Shown here: positions 39,406 through 48,770 of the stretch, piece by piece
How the letters are laid out: each line of letters starts with the position of its first letter
Position numbering within the stretch: the stretch's first letter is position 1
NCBI GenBank assembly: GCA_024919035.1
Contig: CP103442.1
Coordinates: 310,001-374,000, forward strand
Origin: Methylophilaceae bacterium LSUCC0401
GTDB lineage: Bacteria; Pseudomonadota; Gammaproteobacteria; Burkholderiales; Methylophilaceae
Direction of reading: 5' to 3'
Length of the DNA stretch: 64,000 nucleotides
Position numbers and translations under genes: made by a program
The notes under the pieces: generated by a model
What the model was told of the DNA's origin: nothing
Database searches by the model: none
What the model saw: only the letters and a program-made list of their open reading frames with translations

Positions 39406-40733
39406 GAAAGTATTTTGGAACCGATGGTATCCGAGGACGAGCAGGAAAATTTCCAATTACAGTTGATTTTTTTACTAAGCTTGGATTTGCGGCAGGAAAG
39501 GTATTAACAAAAAAATTCCAATCCGCAAGTAAACCCAAAGTCATTATTGGTAAAGATACCCGTGTGTCTGGGTATATGCTTGAGTCAGCCCTTGAAGCCG
39601 GTTTTTCTGCGGCTGGAGTTGACGTTTACTTAACCGGTCCTATTCCAACTCCCGCAGTTGCCTATTTGACTAAAGCCATGAGAGCACAGATAGGGGTGGT
39701 TATTTCCGCCTCTCATAATCTCTATCAAGACAATGGTATCAAGTTTTTTTCGAGCACTGGCACAAAATTAGATGATGAGATTGAATTAGAAATAGAGGCA
39801 ACCATTAATGCAATCGAGAATCTTGATTCTGAGATTATTGGTAAAGCAAAACGTGTGGAGGATGCTCAAGGCAGATACGCTGAGTTTTGTAAAAATACCT
39901 TTCCAAAAGATCTATCCCTTGAGGGATTGAAGGTTGTGATCGATTGTGCGCATGGGGCAACATACCAAGTTGGACCAAAAGTTTTTAATGAATTAGGTGC
40001 TGAAGTGATCGCGATTGGGGTCAGTCCTGATGGAAGCAATATTAACCAAGACTGTGGTTCAACGGATTTAGATTTATTGATTACAGAAGTTCGAAAAAAT
40101 AAAGCAGATTTGGGCATAGCATTTGATGGCGATGGAGATCGTGTGTTGATGGTGAGCGCTCAAGGACAAATTATTGATGGCGATCAGCTTTTATATATTA
40201 TTGTGAAAGCTGAACTCATTTCAGGCTCATTCCAAGGCGGTGTTGTTGGGACTTTAATGACAAACTTAGCGATGGAAGAGAATCTTAAAGCTAATCATGT
40301 GTTATTTGAACGATCAAAAGTGGGCGATCGCTATGTTTCTGAATTAATGGAAGAACGACACTGGGATTATGGCGGAGAAAATTCTGGCCATATCTTATTA
40401 AAGAAACATCACAGTACCGGAGATGGAATCATCTCTGCGTTACAGGTGCTCAAAGCCATTCAACAGCGCCAAATAAGCTTTGATGAGGCCGTTGCTGAAA
40501 TAGAATTGTACCCACAAATCTTATTAAACATTGCCATAAATGAAGCAGTTAATCTGGATGCTGAGCATGTACAAGAGGCGGTAAAAAATGCTGAGAAAAT
40601 CATGCATGATCAGGGAAGAGTGTTGTTAAGAAAATCAGGCACAGAGGCAAAGATTAGAATTATGACAGAGTGTGCTGATCGAGACCTTGCCATGAAAGCG
40701 GCTGAGGCTATTAAAAAATCAATCTTTGGCTAA
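39402..40733 (+). CDS. glmM: Phosphoglucosamine mutase
   Basis: A 443-residue alpha-D-phosphohexomutase that makes glucosamine 1-phosphate for peptidoglycan and LPS. Seen: the start KYFGTDGIRGRAG, the phosphoserine loop VISASHNLYQDNGIKFF, the metal loop FDGDGDRVLMV, the sugar loop GGENSGH and the C-terminal phosphate-binding LLRKSGTEAKIRIM. Last gene of ftsH-folP-glmM, and convergent with pstB, two bases away. Confidence 0.97.
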   Translation: MRKYFGTDGIRGRAGKFPITVDFFTKLGFAAGKVLTKKFQSASKPKVIIGKDTRVSGYMLESALEAGFSAAGVDVYLTGPIPTPAVAYLTKAMRAQIGVVISASHNLYQDNGIKFFSSTGTKLDDEIELEIEATINAIENLDSEIIGKAKRVEDAQGRYAEFCKNTFPKDLSLEGLKVVIDCAHGATYQVGPKVFNELGAEVIAIGVSPDGSNINQDCGSTDLDLLITEVRKNKADLGIAFDGDGDRVLMVSAQGQIIDGDQLLYIIVKAELISGSFQGGVVGTLMTNLAMEENLKANHVLFERSKVGDRYVSELMEERHWDYGGENSGHILLKKHHSTGDGIISALQVLKAIQQRQISFDEAVAEIELYPQILLNIAINEAVNLDAEHVQEAVKNAEKIMHDQGRVLLRKSGTEAKIRIMTECADRDLAMKAAEAIKKSIFG

Positions 40734-40735
40734 TA

Positions 40736-41515
40736 TTAACCAAATTTACCGGTAATATAATCTTCGGTTTCTTTTTTAGAGGGGTTGGTAAAAATGATAT
40801 CCGTCTCATCAAATTCAATCATTTTGCCCAAATACATATAGGCCGTGTAGTCAGAAATCCTCGCTGCTTGCTGCATATTGTGGGTCACAATTAAAATGGT
40901 TAATTTTTTCTTTAACTCACTCATGAGCTCTTCAATATTAACGGTTGCGATTGGATCCAAAGCTGATGTTGGCTCATCAAATAACATGATTTCAGGATCA
41001 GTGGCTAGCGCCCTGGCAATACATAATCTTTGCTGCTGACCGCCTGAAAGGTTATAAGCCAGGTCTTGCAGTCGATCTTTTACTTCATTCCACAGTGAAG
41101 CTCCTTTTAAGGCTTCTTCCACCTTATCATCAAGCAGACGTTTATTGTTTTCACCGCGAACTCTCAGGCCGTAGGCCACATTTTCATAAATAGACTTAGG
41201 AAAAGGATTTGGTTTTTGGAAGACCATACTGATCCTCATCCTGACCTCAATGGGGTCAACTTTTTTGTCGAGAATATTTGTATTGTCGGGGTATAAGATA
41301 ATCTCACCGGCATATTTATTCCCGGGATACAGGTCATGCATTCGATTAAATGATCTGAGGAACGTTGATTTGCCACAGCCAGATGGACCAATCAGAGCAG
41401 TAATCCTTTTTTCATACAAAGGGATGTTGATATCTTTAAGGGCGTGTGTTCCGTCTGCGTAATGAAAATTAAATTCTTTTGATTCAGCTTTTATTATTTC
41501 TTGTTTTTTTACCAT
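40736..41515 (-). CDS. pstB: Phosphate ABC transporter ATP-binding protein PstB
   Basis: A 259-residue ABC ATPase of high-affinity phosphate uptake. Seen: Walker [18 protein letters not shown], the PstB-typical [11 protein letters not shown] and [25 protein letters not shown] signature [16 protein letters not shown] and Walker [14 protein letters not shown]. The frame is open to an earlier ATG at 41578, but that lies inside pstA. The ATG at 41515 has an AGGAA seven bases upstream and is chosen. Last gene of pstSCAB; phoU is not adjacent. Confidence 0.96.
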   Translation of the reverse strand: MVKKQEIIKAESKEFNFHYADGTHALKDINIPLYEKRITALIGPSGCGKSTFLRSFNRMHDLYPGNKYAGEIILYPDNTNILDKKVDPIEVRMRISMVFQKPNPFPKSIYENVAYGLRVRGENNKRLLDDKVEEALKGASLWNEVKDRLQDLAYNLSGGQQQRLCIARALATDPEIMLFDEPTSALDPIATVNIEELMSELKKKLTILIVTHNMQQAARISDYTAYMYLGKMIEFDETDIIFTNPSKKETEDYITGKFG

Positions 41516-41525
41516 AGCGAAATTC

Positions 41526-42464
41526 CTACCATTTAATTTTCTTTCTGATGTTGTAACGTAATTTAATTGCAATACCATTCATCAGTAAAGTGAGAATGAT
41601 AATCACGGCTCCCGTTGCTGCAGCATTAATATGAAACGCATGTTCAGGTCGGGAGATCCAATTGAACATTTGAATGGGGAGGACCGTAAAACCTGCATCA
41701 AGCCATGCAAAGTTAATAAAAGGTACGACATCAGTCACAGGCGACGGAGGTAAAAAGGCAATAAAAGTCAGTGCCCCAATCGTTATCACAGGTGCTGTTT
41801 CTCCAATAGCCCTGGCCATTCCAATGATGATTCCAGTTAACACTCCCCCCATCGCATATTGTAATACATGGTGAAGAGTGACCTGCCACTTCGTTGCACC
41901 GACAGCATAGGCTGCCTCACGAATATGCACGGGTATGGCTCGAATCGCTTCTCGGGTCGAGACAATTACAATGGGGAGCATGAGTAAGGATAATGTAAGA
42001 CCTGCGGTTAAAATACTTTGCCCTAAACCAAATTCATACACAAATAAGCCGAGAGCCAGTAAGCCATAAATAATTGATGGAACACCCGCAAGATTTGCGA
42101 CATTGATTTCAATCAGATCAGCAAACCAACCTTTTTTTGCATATTCTTCAAGATAGATGCCAGCGGTGACACCCATGGGGACGGCGACAAAAAAAGTAAC
42201 AATTAAAACCAGGCTTGACCCAACCCAGGCAGATAAAATTCCTGCACCCTCAGCTTTTCGAGATGGAAAATTAGAAAAAAAATCTAAATTCATTTTTGGG
42301 TACCCATCAATGACTAGGTCTAAAAATAAGACAAGAAGGGCCACGGCTAGGGTAGCGATAACAAATAAACCGACCCCCGCAAAAATACTGTCATTTTTTT
42401 TATGTTGCTTTATTAACTTACGAATAGCATTTAAATCTTTTATGTTTTGATCGTTAATCGCCAA
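41526..42464 (-). CDS. pstA: Phosphate ABC transporter permease PstA
   Basis: A 312-residue inner-membrane permease with about six membrane segments. The binding-protein-dependent transport signature is seen around [20 protein letters not shown] (the EAA loop that contacts PstB). Ends in [12 protein letters not shown], typical of PstA. It lies three bases after pstC and its stop is ten bases before the pstB start. Confidence 0.95.
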   Translation of the reverse strand: MAINDQNIKDLNAIRKLIKQHKKNDSIFAGVGLFVIATLAVALLVLFLDLVIDGYPKMNLDFFSNFPSRKAEGAGILSAWVGSSLVLIVTFFVAVPMGVTAGIYLEEYAKKGWFADLIEINVANLAGVPSIIYGLLALGLFVYEFGLGQSILTAGLTLSLLMLPIVIVSTREAIRAIPVHIREAAYAVGATKWQVTLHHVLQYAMGGVLTGIIIGMARAIGETAPVITIGALTFIAFLPPSPVTDVVPFINFAWLDAGFTVLPIQMFNWISRPEHAFHINAAATGAVIIILTLLMNGIAIKLRYNIRKKIKW

Positions 42465-42467
42465 GAT

Positions 42468-43391
42468 TTAATACCTTTCTGTAAATTTTTTTCGAGTCCA
42501 TTGACCCAAAATATTTAAAGATAAAGTCATAATAAATAATACGATACCAGCTGCAAAGATACTTTGGTAACCAATCCCACCATGCTCCAAATCTCCAAGG
42601 GCAACTGAGACAATATAAGCTGTAATTGTGGCGGCACTCTCAACGGGATTGAAGGTGAAATTAGGTTGCTGCCCAGCCGCAATAGCGACAATCATGGTCT
42701 CACCAATACCCCGACTGATGGCTAGAATATATGCAGCAATAATTCCGGACAAGGCCGCTGGCATGACCACCGTTTTAGCAGTTTGAAATCGAGTCGCTCC
42801 CATGGCGTAGGATCCCTCTCTCATCGCCATTGGGACAGCCCGCATGGCATCTTCAGCAACCGAAGCAATGTAAGGGACAATCATAATTCCCATGACAATT
42901 CCCGGTCCAAGCATATTGAACGTTGGTAAATCCGGATAAATTTTTTGCAATAAAGGCGTGACCAGTAAAAGAGCGAAATAGCCAAACACAACGGTTGGAA
43001 CTCCTACTAAAAGTTCCAATATCGGTTTAACGGTTTCTCTTAATCTATGCGAAGCGAATTCAGAAAGGTAGACTGCGGTAATGGTTCCAAGCGGTATAGC
43101 AACCAAGAGCGCTATTCCAGTAATGGTCACTGTTCCTGCCACTAGCGGGAGAATGCCATAATTTTTAATCTCAAAATTTGGGGTCCAAATGGTTGAGGTT
43201 AAAAATTCTTTGATTGAAACGGCTTCAAAAAAGGGTATAGATTCGGTGACAAGAATAAAAACAATTCCAAAGGTGATTAATATGGCAATCAGCCCTGACA
43301 ACATTAAGGCCCATTCAATTAATCTTTCAACAAAATTTCGTCGAATATTTTTTGCCAGAGCCTTACTAACTGTAGATTTTGTTTTGGACAT
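42468..43391 (-). CDS. pstC: Phosphate ABC transporter permease PstC
   Basis: A 307-residue inner-membrane permease with about six membrane segments. The EAA loop is MREGSYAMGATRFQTAKTVV, and ISRGIGETMIVAIAAGQQPN is a PstC-type segment. Partner of PstA in the channel. Separated from pstS by 115 bases containing a strong hairpin with a T-run. Confidence 0.95.
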   Translation of the reverse strand: MSKTKSTVSKALAKNIRRNFVERLIEWALMLSGLIAILITFGIVFILVTESIPFFEAVSIKEFLTSTIWTPNFEIKNYGILPLVAGTVTITGIALLVAIPLGTITAVYLSEFASHRLRETVKPILELLVGVPTVVFGYFALLLVTPLLQKIYPDLPTFNMLGPGIVMGIMIVPYIASVAEDAMRAVPMAMREGSYAMGATRFQTAKTVVMPAALSGIIAAYILAISRGIGETMIVAIAAGQQPNFTFNPVESAATITAYIVSVALGDLEHGGIGYQSIFAAGIVLFIMTLSLNILGQWTRKKFTERY

Positions 43392-43455
43392 GTTTTAAAT
43401 AAAACTATTAAAAGCGCAAATAATTATTACACATAAATGGATCATCAGGATTAAA

Positions 43456-43481
43456 AAAAAAGGGGAAATTTCCCCTTTTTT
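43456..43481 (-). terminator. Terminator or attenuator between pstS and pstC
   Basis: A perfect palindrome whose arms are AAAAAAGGGGAAA and TTTCCCCTTTTTT, followed on the minus strand by two more T residues. It lies 25 bases after the pstS stop. Partial termination here would make more PstS than PstCAB, as needed for a periplasmic binding protein. Confidence 0.85.
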
Positions 43482-43506
43482 AATATGTCCACAAATCGAT
43501 AAAATC

Positions 43507-44496
43507 CTAGTCCGTTGCTTTGTCTAGGATTTCTTTGACTGATAATCCGATGGCAGGACCATCTTTAAAAGCGGTTCCTGTTTTTAAAGATTTGTAATGA
43601 GCATTGATCGCGTCATACTCTGCTTTTGAGAAAGGAACATAGCCGACTTCTTTGGATAGTTTTCCTGCATTTTTGAGGTAAAACTCAACAAATTTTTTCA
43701 CTTTAGGATCAAAGGCCGCTTTGGCTGCATTTAAATAAATAAACAAAGGTCTTGATAAAGGGTTGTAGGATCCATCCATAACCGTCTCTATTGATGGCTC
43801 GATAAACTTACCCTCCTTATTTTTGATTTTAACGGCATCGAGCTTATCTTTATTTTCAACATAGTACGCAAGACCAAAATAACCGATACCACCTTTGTCA
43901 CCCGCAACCCCTTGAACTAAAACGTTATCATCTTCGGATGCGGTAAAATCGCCGCGAATTGATTTAGATTTTTCAATAATGGCTTCGGTGAAATAATCAA
44001 AGGTCCCTGAATCTGCACCTGGGCCATATAATTTCAGGGGTTGATTTGGAAAACCTTCACGAATTTGATTCCAGTTCTTGATTTTTCCTTGAGCGTCAGG
44101 GCCCCACATTTTTTTTAACTCAGCTGGAGACATTTCTTTGGCCCAATCATTACCCTTATTTACCACGACCGTAAGCGCATCAAAAGCTACTGGGATTTCA
44201 ATGAAAGATATGCCTGCCTCACTACAGGCTTTCGCTTCTTTATCTTTAATTGGACGGGATGCATCAGAAATCACTGTTTCCCCACGGCAAAATTTCTTAA
44301 AACCACCACCGGTGCCGGAAACGCCTACCGTAACTTTAATACCTGTTTCCTTTTGAAACTCTTCAGCAACAGCTTCAGTAATCGGATATACGGTTGATGA
44401 ACCATCAATGGCAATAATGTCAACGGCCAAAACTGATGAAGTGAATGCGCTAGTTGCCAAGGTTGCTAAAACTGTTTTTTTAAGGGTTGAGACCAT
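43507..44496 (-). CDS. pstS: Phosphate-binding periplasmic protein PstS
   Basis: A 329-residue periplasmic binding protein with a signal peptide ending near Ala23 (SSVLA-VDI). Phosphate-binding segments seen: IDGSSTVYPITEAVAEEF, GVSGTGGGFKKFCRGE, ISDASRPIK and GADSGTFDYFTEAI. The type is the longer PstS found in many marine proteobacteria. The start is 53 bases from a Pho box, so it is expected to be induced by phosphate starvation through PhoB, which is not in the window. Confidence 0.95.
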   Translation of the reverse strand: MVSTLKKTVLATLATSAFTSSVLAVDIIAIDGSSTVYPITEAVAEEFQKETGIKVTVGVSGTGGGFKKFCRGETVISDASRPIKDKEAKACSEAGISFIEIPVAFDALTVVVNKGNDWAKEMSPAELKKMWGPDAQGKIKNWNQIREGFPNQPLKLYGPGADSGTFDYFTEAIIEKSKSIRGDFTASEDDNVLVQGVAGDKGGIGYFGLAYYVENKDKLDAVKIKNKEGKFIEPSIETVMDGSYNPLSRPLFIYLNAAKAAFDPKVKKFVEFYLKNAGKLSKEVGYVPFSKAEYDAINAHYKSLKTGTAFKDGPAIGLSVKEILDKATD

Positions 44497-44533
44497 TCAT
44501 AACTCCTGATAAAGATTAATAATAATTTCGCTC

Positions 44534-44567
44534 ATTATATTGTTAAATTATGACAGATTTATGACAA
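44534..44567 (-). promoter_or_regulatory. Pho box and -10 of pstSCAB
   Basis: On the minus strand TTGTCAT-AAAT-CTGTCAT (44567-44550) matches the 7+4+7 PhoB site. A perfect TATAAT (44539-44534) follows after exactly 10 bases, the spacing of PhoB-dependent promoters in which the box replaces the -35. The same design precedes the porin gene at 47333. Confidence 0.9.
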
Positions 44568-44626
44568 TTCTCCCTTTAACAAAAACAGGTTAAAATAACG
44601 CAAATTATTATATTTAGATTAAAAAA

Positions 44627-45731
44627 ATGGATTCAGAACAACTCAATCAATTAAAACAATCACTCACCGAAATCAGTGACCGATTCTCAGCCTTGCGGAG
44701 CTATCTTTGACCTTGATCATAAAAAAAATCAATTAAAAAAATTAGCTGAGCAACAAGAAGATCCAAAAATCTGGGAGGATAATGCACTGAGCCAGAAAAT
44801 TGGAAAAGAAAAAAGAATTCTTGAGGACACCATTCAGGAGTTTGAAAAATTAGATACAGCCATTGGGAATAACCAGGAATTGTTTGAATTAGCTCAAGCT
44901 GAGGATGATGATGCCACCTTGCAAGACCTGTTGAAGGATGCAGAAAAACTGGAGAAACAGCTCAATCAATTAGAATTTAAACGAATGTTCTCTAATCCGC
45001 TGGATCCTAATAATTGTTTTATTGATTTTCAATCAGGCAGCGGTGGGACTGAGGCACAGGACTGGGCCAATATGTTGTTACGCATGTATCTTCGATATAG
45101 TGAAGAAAAGGGATTCAAGGTGGAGGTGATGGAAATTACCGAGGGTGAGGTGGCAGGGATTAAAGGGGCGACCATCAAAGTCATTGGCGATTACGCCTAC
45201 GGTTACTTTCGTACCGAAACTGGCATTCATCGATTAGTACGAAAATCTCCATTTGATTCAGGAAGTCGAAGACATACCTCTTTTGCTGGGGTAAACGTCT
45301 ATCCTGAAATCGATGAGTCTGTGGATATTGAAATTAACCCTGCTGATTTAAGAATTGATACTTATCGGGCTTCGGGCGCAGGGGGACAGCATATTAACAA
45401 AACTGATTCTGCTGTTAGAATTACGCATGAACCCAGTGGTGTGGTTGTGCAATGTCAGAATGATCGGTCACAGCACAGAAATAAAGCACAGGCGATGGAT
45501 ATGTTGAAGTCACAGCTCTATCGAATTGAGATGGAAAAGCGGAATCAGGAAAAAAAGGCGCTAGAAGACGCCAAGTCGGATATTGGTTGGGGGCATCAAA
45601 TTAGAAGCTACGTGTTAGATCAATCGAGAATTAAAGATTTACGTACTGGGGTCGAGGTAGGAAACACACAAGGGGTGTTAGATGGGAATCTGGATCCTTT
45701 TATTACAGAGAGTTTAAAACAAGGGGTATAA
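44627..45731 (+). CDS. prfB: Peptide chain release factor 2 (programmed +1 frameshift)
   Basis: RF2, recognising UAA and UGA, 367 residues after frameshifting. The first 27 codons (44627-44707) begin [10 protein letters not shown] and end at an in-frame TGA (44708-44710) in the classic CTT-TGA-C slippery site. A GGAG lies just upstream as the internal Shine-Dalgarno. Reading resumes in +1 frame at GAC 44709 and runs to 45731. The catalytic [16 protein letters not shown] (GGQ) is present, as is the SPF-type anticodon-like tripeptide region ([15 protein letters not shown]). The frameshift autoregulates RF2. Followed by lysS, a common pair. Confidence 0.95.
44704..44711 (+). promoter_or_regulatory. 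Programmed frameshift site of prfB
   Basis: TAT CTT TGA C with the in-frame stop at 44708-44710, preceded by GGAG (44694-44699 region) at the short distance typical of RF2 frameshift sites. Low RF2 lets the ribosome slip from CTT to TTT. Confidence 0.92.
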
Positions 45732-45732
45732 G

Positions 45733-47244
45733 TTGGAAAATAATGACATTCAAGCGGTAGACGAAAATACCATTATTCAAGAAAGACGAGCCAAGCTTCA
45801 GGAGTTGAGACAGACGGGAGTCGCTTTTCCAAATCATTTCAAGCCGGAGCATCTTGCGCAAACGTTACATCAGGATTATGACGCCATCGATAAGCCGGGT
45901 TTGGAAGAAAAAAATATTCATGTCGTTGTTGCGGGACGCATGATGCTAAAACGGGTGATGGGTAAAGCAAGTTTTGCCACCATCCAGGATGGTTCGGGAC
46001 GCATTCAATTATATGTCGCACGTGATCTGGTCAATAATGAGCAAAATCCAGAACTCTATTCTGCATTTAAAAAGTGGGATATGGGTGACATTATTGGGGC
46101 AAAGGGCAAGTTATTTAAAACCAACACCAATGAATTAACCATTGAAGTGACGGAGATTATCCTGCTCACAAAATCATTAAGACCACTTCCCGAAAAGTTT
46201 CATGGACTGCAAGATCAAGAGATGAAGTATCGTCAGCGCTATGTCGATCTGATGGTGAACCAGGACACCAAAGATACCTTCTTAACCCGGTCCAAAGCCA
46301 TGCAATCGATTCGAGAATTTATGGGGAACAATCATTTTCTCGAAGTTGAAACACCAATGCTCCATCCCATTCCAGGAGGTGCAAGTGCAAAACCTTTTAA
46401 GACTCACCACAATGCGTTGGATATGGAAATGTTTTTACGCATCGCACCAGAACTTTATCTAAAGCGTTTGGTTGTCGGTGGATTTGATCGTGTTTTTGAG
46501 ATCAATCGAAATTTTAGAAACGAGGGATTAAGTGTGCGACATAATCCTGAATTTACCATGATGGAGTTTTATGCGGCTTATGCTGACTATCAGTGGCTCA
46601 TGACTTTTACCGAGGATTGTATTCGTGCCTGTATCCAAAGCTGTGGTCTAGATCTCAAACTCACTTATCAAGAAAAAGAAATTGATTTTGCTAAAGATTT
46701 TGATCGGCTAACACTGGTTCAGGCCATTGAAAAATATAGCCCTCAATATAAAGAGCAGGATTTGCAAAATGTTGAATTTCTATCCAAAGAAGTGCAGCGT
46801 TTAGGTGAGGATTTACCAACCAATGCAACACGGGGGTCATTACAACTGGCTTTGTTTGAAGCGGTTGCCGAAGAGCATTTGTGGCATCCAACCTATATCA
46901 TTGATTATCCGACCGAGGTATCACCATTGGCTCGTGCTTCAGATACTGATCCAAGCATCACAGAGCGATTTGAATTATTTATTGCGGGTCGAGAAATTGC
47001 TAATGGATTCTCAGAATTAAATGATCCGGAAGAGCAAGCAGCTCGATTTAAAAAACAAGTCGAACAAAAAGAAGCGGGTGATGATGAAGCCATGTTCTAT
47101 GATGCTGATTTTATTCGTGCGCTTGAATATGGTCTGCCGCCAACGGGTGGATGTGGTATCGGGATTGATCGTTTGATTATGCTCATTACCAATAAACCAA
47201 GCATCCGAGATGTTATTCTCTTCCCCCACATGAGGCCTGAATAA
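45733..47244 (+). CDS. lysS: Lysyl-tRNA synthetase (class II)
   Basis: A 503-residue class IIb synthetase. The N-terminal OB-fold anticodon-binding domain (about 60-150) shows [29 protein letters not shown]. The catalytic domain has motif 1 ([16 protein letters not shown]), motif 2 ([20 protein letters not shown]) and motif 3 ([12 protein letters not shown]). TTG start at 45733 behind AAGGGG inside prfB's last codons. Confidence 0.97.
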   Translation: MENNDIQAVDENTIIQERRAKLQELRQTGVAFPNHFKPEHLAQTLHQDYDAIDKPGLEEKNIHVVVAGRMMLKRVMGKASFATIQDGSGRIQLYVARDLVNNEQNPELYSAFKKWDMGDIIGAKGKLFKTNTNELTIEVTEIILLTKSLRPLPEKFHGLQDQEMKYRQRYVDLMVNQDTKDTFLTRSKAMQSIREFMGNNHFLEVETPMLHPIPGGASAKPFKTHHNALDMEMFLRIAPELYLKRLVVGGFDRVFEINRNFRNEGLSVRHNPEFTMMEFYAAYADYQWLMTFTEDCIRACIQSCGLDLKLTYQEKEIDFAKDFDRLTLVQAIEKYSPQYKEQDLQNVEFLSKEVQRLGEDLPTNATRGSLQLALFEAVAEEHLWHPTYIIDYPTEVSPLARASDTDPSITERFELFIAGREIANGFSELNDPEEQAARFKKQVEQKEAGDDEAMFYDADFIRALEYGLPPTGGCGIGIDRLIMLITNKPSIRDVILFPHMRPE

Positions 47245-47269
47245 TCTTTAATTTTATCATTTTATAAAA

Positions 47270-47303
47270 TTGTCATAATAATGTCACATTTGATCTCCAT
47301 AAT
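47270..47303 (+). promoter_or_regulatory. Pho box and -10 of the phosphate-type porin gene
   Basis: TTGTCAT-AATA-ATGTCAC (47270-47287) fits the PhoB 7+4+7 site, and CATAAT (47298-47303) follows after 10 bases. The arrangement is the same as upstream of pstS. An additional inverted pair around the ribosome site (ATCTCCAT / ATGGAGAT, 47293-47328) could fold the leader over the GGAG. Confidence 0.88.
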
Positions 47304-47332
47304 TCATGTTAAGAATTATATGGAGATCTTAA

Positions 47333-48703
47333 ATGAAACTTAAAAAACTAACTACGGCATTGATGTTGACTGGTTTAGCCGGTCTTCCTTTAGCGTCATT
47401 TGCTGACTCAACCGAAGATTTAGTGAATGCGCTGGTTACAAAAGGTGTGTTAACTGAAGAAGAAGGCGCCTTACTCGCAAAAAACAGAACCAAAGAAAAG
47501 AGTTCTGAAGCAAAAGTCAAAATGAGTAAAAAAGGTATTGAAATTTCAAGTGCTGACGATGCCTTTACCATGCAAATCGGCGGACGTTTACATGCAACGC
47601 TAGCTGAACATTCTTATGGTTCCTTGGGTAATAATGAAGAAGATCCTATTGATGGAACTGAAATCAGACGAGCCCGACTCTATGCCAAAGGTAAGCTCTA
47701 TAAAAAGTTTGGCTACATGGCTGAAGTGGACTGGGGTGGCGATAAAGTGGGTGTGAAAGATTTTTTTGGTACCTATAATCCAAACAAAAATTGGGAACTT
47801 ACATTTGGTAACCAAAAACACGCCTTCAGTATGGAAGTTCAAGAGAGTTCTAACGATATTATGTTTGCTGAGAGATCTTTAGTTTATGGTATATCCGTTC
47901 CACATTTTGACCGAGCGGTGGGTATTAACTTAAAAGCGATGGGTGAGACTTGGAACGTACAAGGTGGTTTATACGGTGATGGGGTAACTGCATCAATTGA
48001 TAAAGATAGTTCTAGCGATCAGCGCCATGAAGGCAAAGGTGCGGCAATCAGAGGTACCTGGAACCCAATCCTAGAAAAAGATCGTATGGTAATGGTTGGG
48101 GGTAGCTTAGGGTACCGTAAAGCAAGTGATAGCAACGAGGTAAATAACGGTAAGGATCATAAATTTGCTTATAAAACAACCAACTTTTCTGAATTAAGTG
48201 TGGTCAGTTCAGGAACTAGTTTAGAGCGCGGAAATAGTTTCAAGATGGGAATCTTAGAACTTGCCGCCATGAATGGCCCTTTCTCATTCCAGTCTGAAAT
48301 CAGCAGAGGAACCGTTGAGCGTAATGATGGGAAACCTGACTACGACGTAAGTGCCTACTATGCACAAGTGGGCTGGGTGTTAACGGGTGAATCCAGAACG
48401 TATAAAGCGACTGATGGTGAATTTAAGCGTCTCAAGCCATCAAAAAACTTTGACCCTGATAAAGGAACGTGGGGTGCTTGGGAGGTTGCTTTAAGACATG
48501 ATGGCATTGATCTAGACGATGCAAACATTTCTGGAGGTGAAGCTAAGCGTATGACTCTAAATCTAAACTGGTACCTCAATGAAAACATGAGACTGCTTGC
48601 GGGTTATGAAAGATTCTATGATCTTAATAAGCTGAAGAGTGATGATGGAACAGATTTAGATCATATGGATGTATTCCAGGTTCGTGCGCAGTGGGCGATC
48701 TAG
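47333..48703 (+). CDS. Phosphate-selective porin (OprO/OprP family)
   Basis: A 456-residue outer-membrane beta-barrel with a signal peptide cleaved near Ala24 (ASFA-DST). A short N-terminal helix with Leu/Lys/Glu repeats (about 27-60) precedes the barrel. MQIGGRLHATLAEH, ADWGG-like EVDWGGDKVGVKDFF, FGNQKHAFSMEVQESS and the C-terminal VRAQWAI (aromatic-poor but barrel-like end) match the porin O/P family. The Pho box upstream and nearby pst genes support anion or phosphate diffusion under starvation. Selectivity itself is not provable here. Confidence 0.88.
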   Translation: MKLKKLTTALMLTGLAGLPLASFADSTEDLVNALVTKGVLTEEEGALLAKNRTKEKSSEAKVKMSKKGIEISSADDAFTMQIGGRLHATLAEHSYGSLGNNEEDPIDGTEIRRARLYAKGKLYKKFGYMAEVDWGGDKVGVKDFFGTYNPNKNWELTFGNQKHAFSMEVQESSNDIMFAERSLVYGISVPHFDRAVGINLKAMGETWNVQGGLYGDGVTASIDKDSSSDQRHEGKGAAIRGTWNPILEKDRMVMVGGSLGYRKASDSNEVNNGKDHKFAYKTTNFSELSVVSSGTSLERGNSFKMGILELAAMNGPFSFQSEISRGTVERNDGKPDYDVSAYYAQVGWVLTGESRTYKATDGEFKRLKPSKNFDPDKGTWGAWEVALRHDGIDLDDANISGGEAKRMTLNLNWYLNENMRLLAGYERFYDLNKLKSDDGTDLDHMDVFQVRAQWAI

Positions 48704-48738
48704 TTTAGATGTAAATAAAAATTCTCCTATAATTTTTA

Positions 48739-48770
48739 AAACCTGACTTTTTTAAGTCAGGTTTTTTTTT
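48739..48770 (+). terminator. Rho-independent terminator of the porin gene
   Basis: A perfect 11-base stem (AAACCTGACTT / AAGTCAGGTTT) with a TTTT loop, then a T-run to 48770. It overlaps the last codons of the convergent histidine kinase gene. Confidence 0.92.

Noticed and set aside
41516-41578. The upstream ATG for pstB at 41578
   Set aside because: It would place 21 extra residues inside pstA; the ATG at 41515 has a well-spaced AGGAA.
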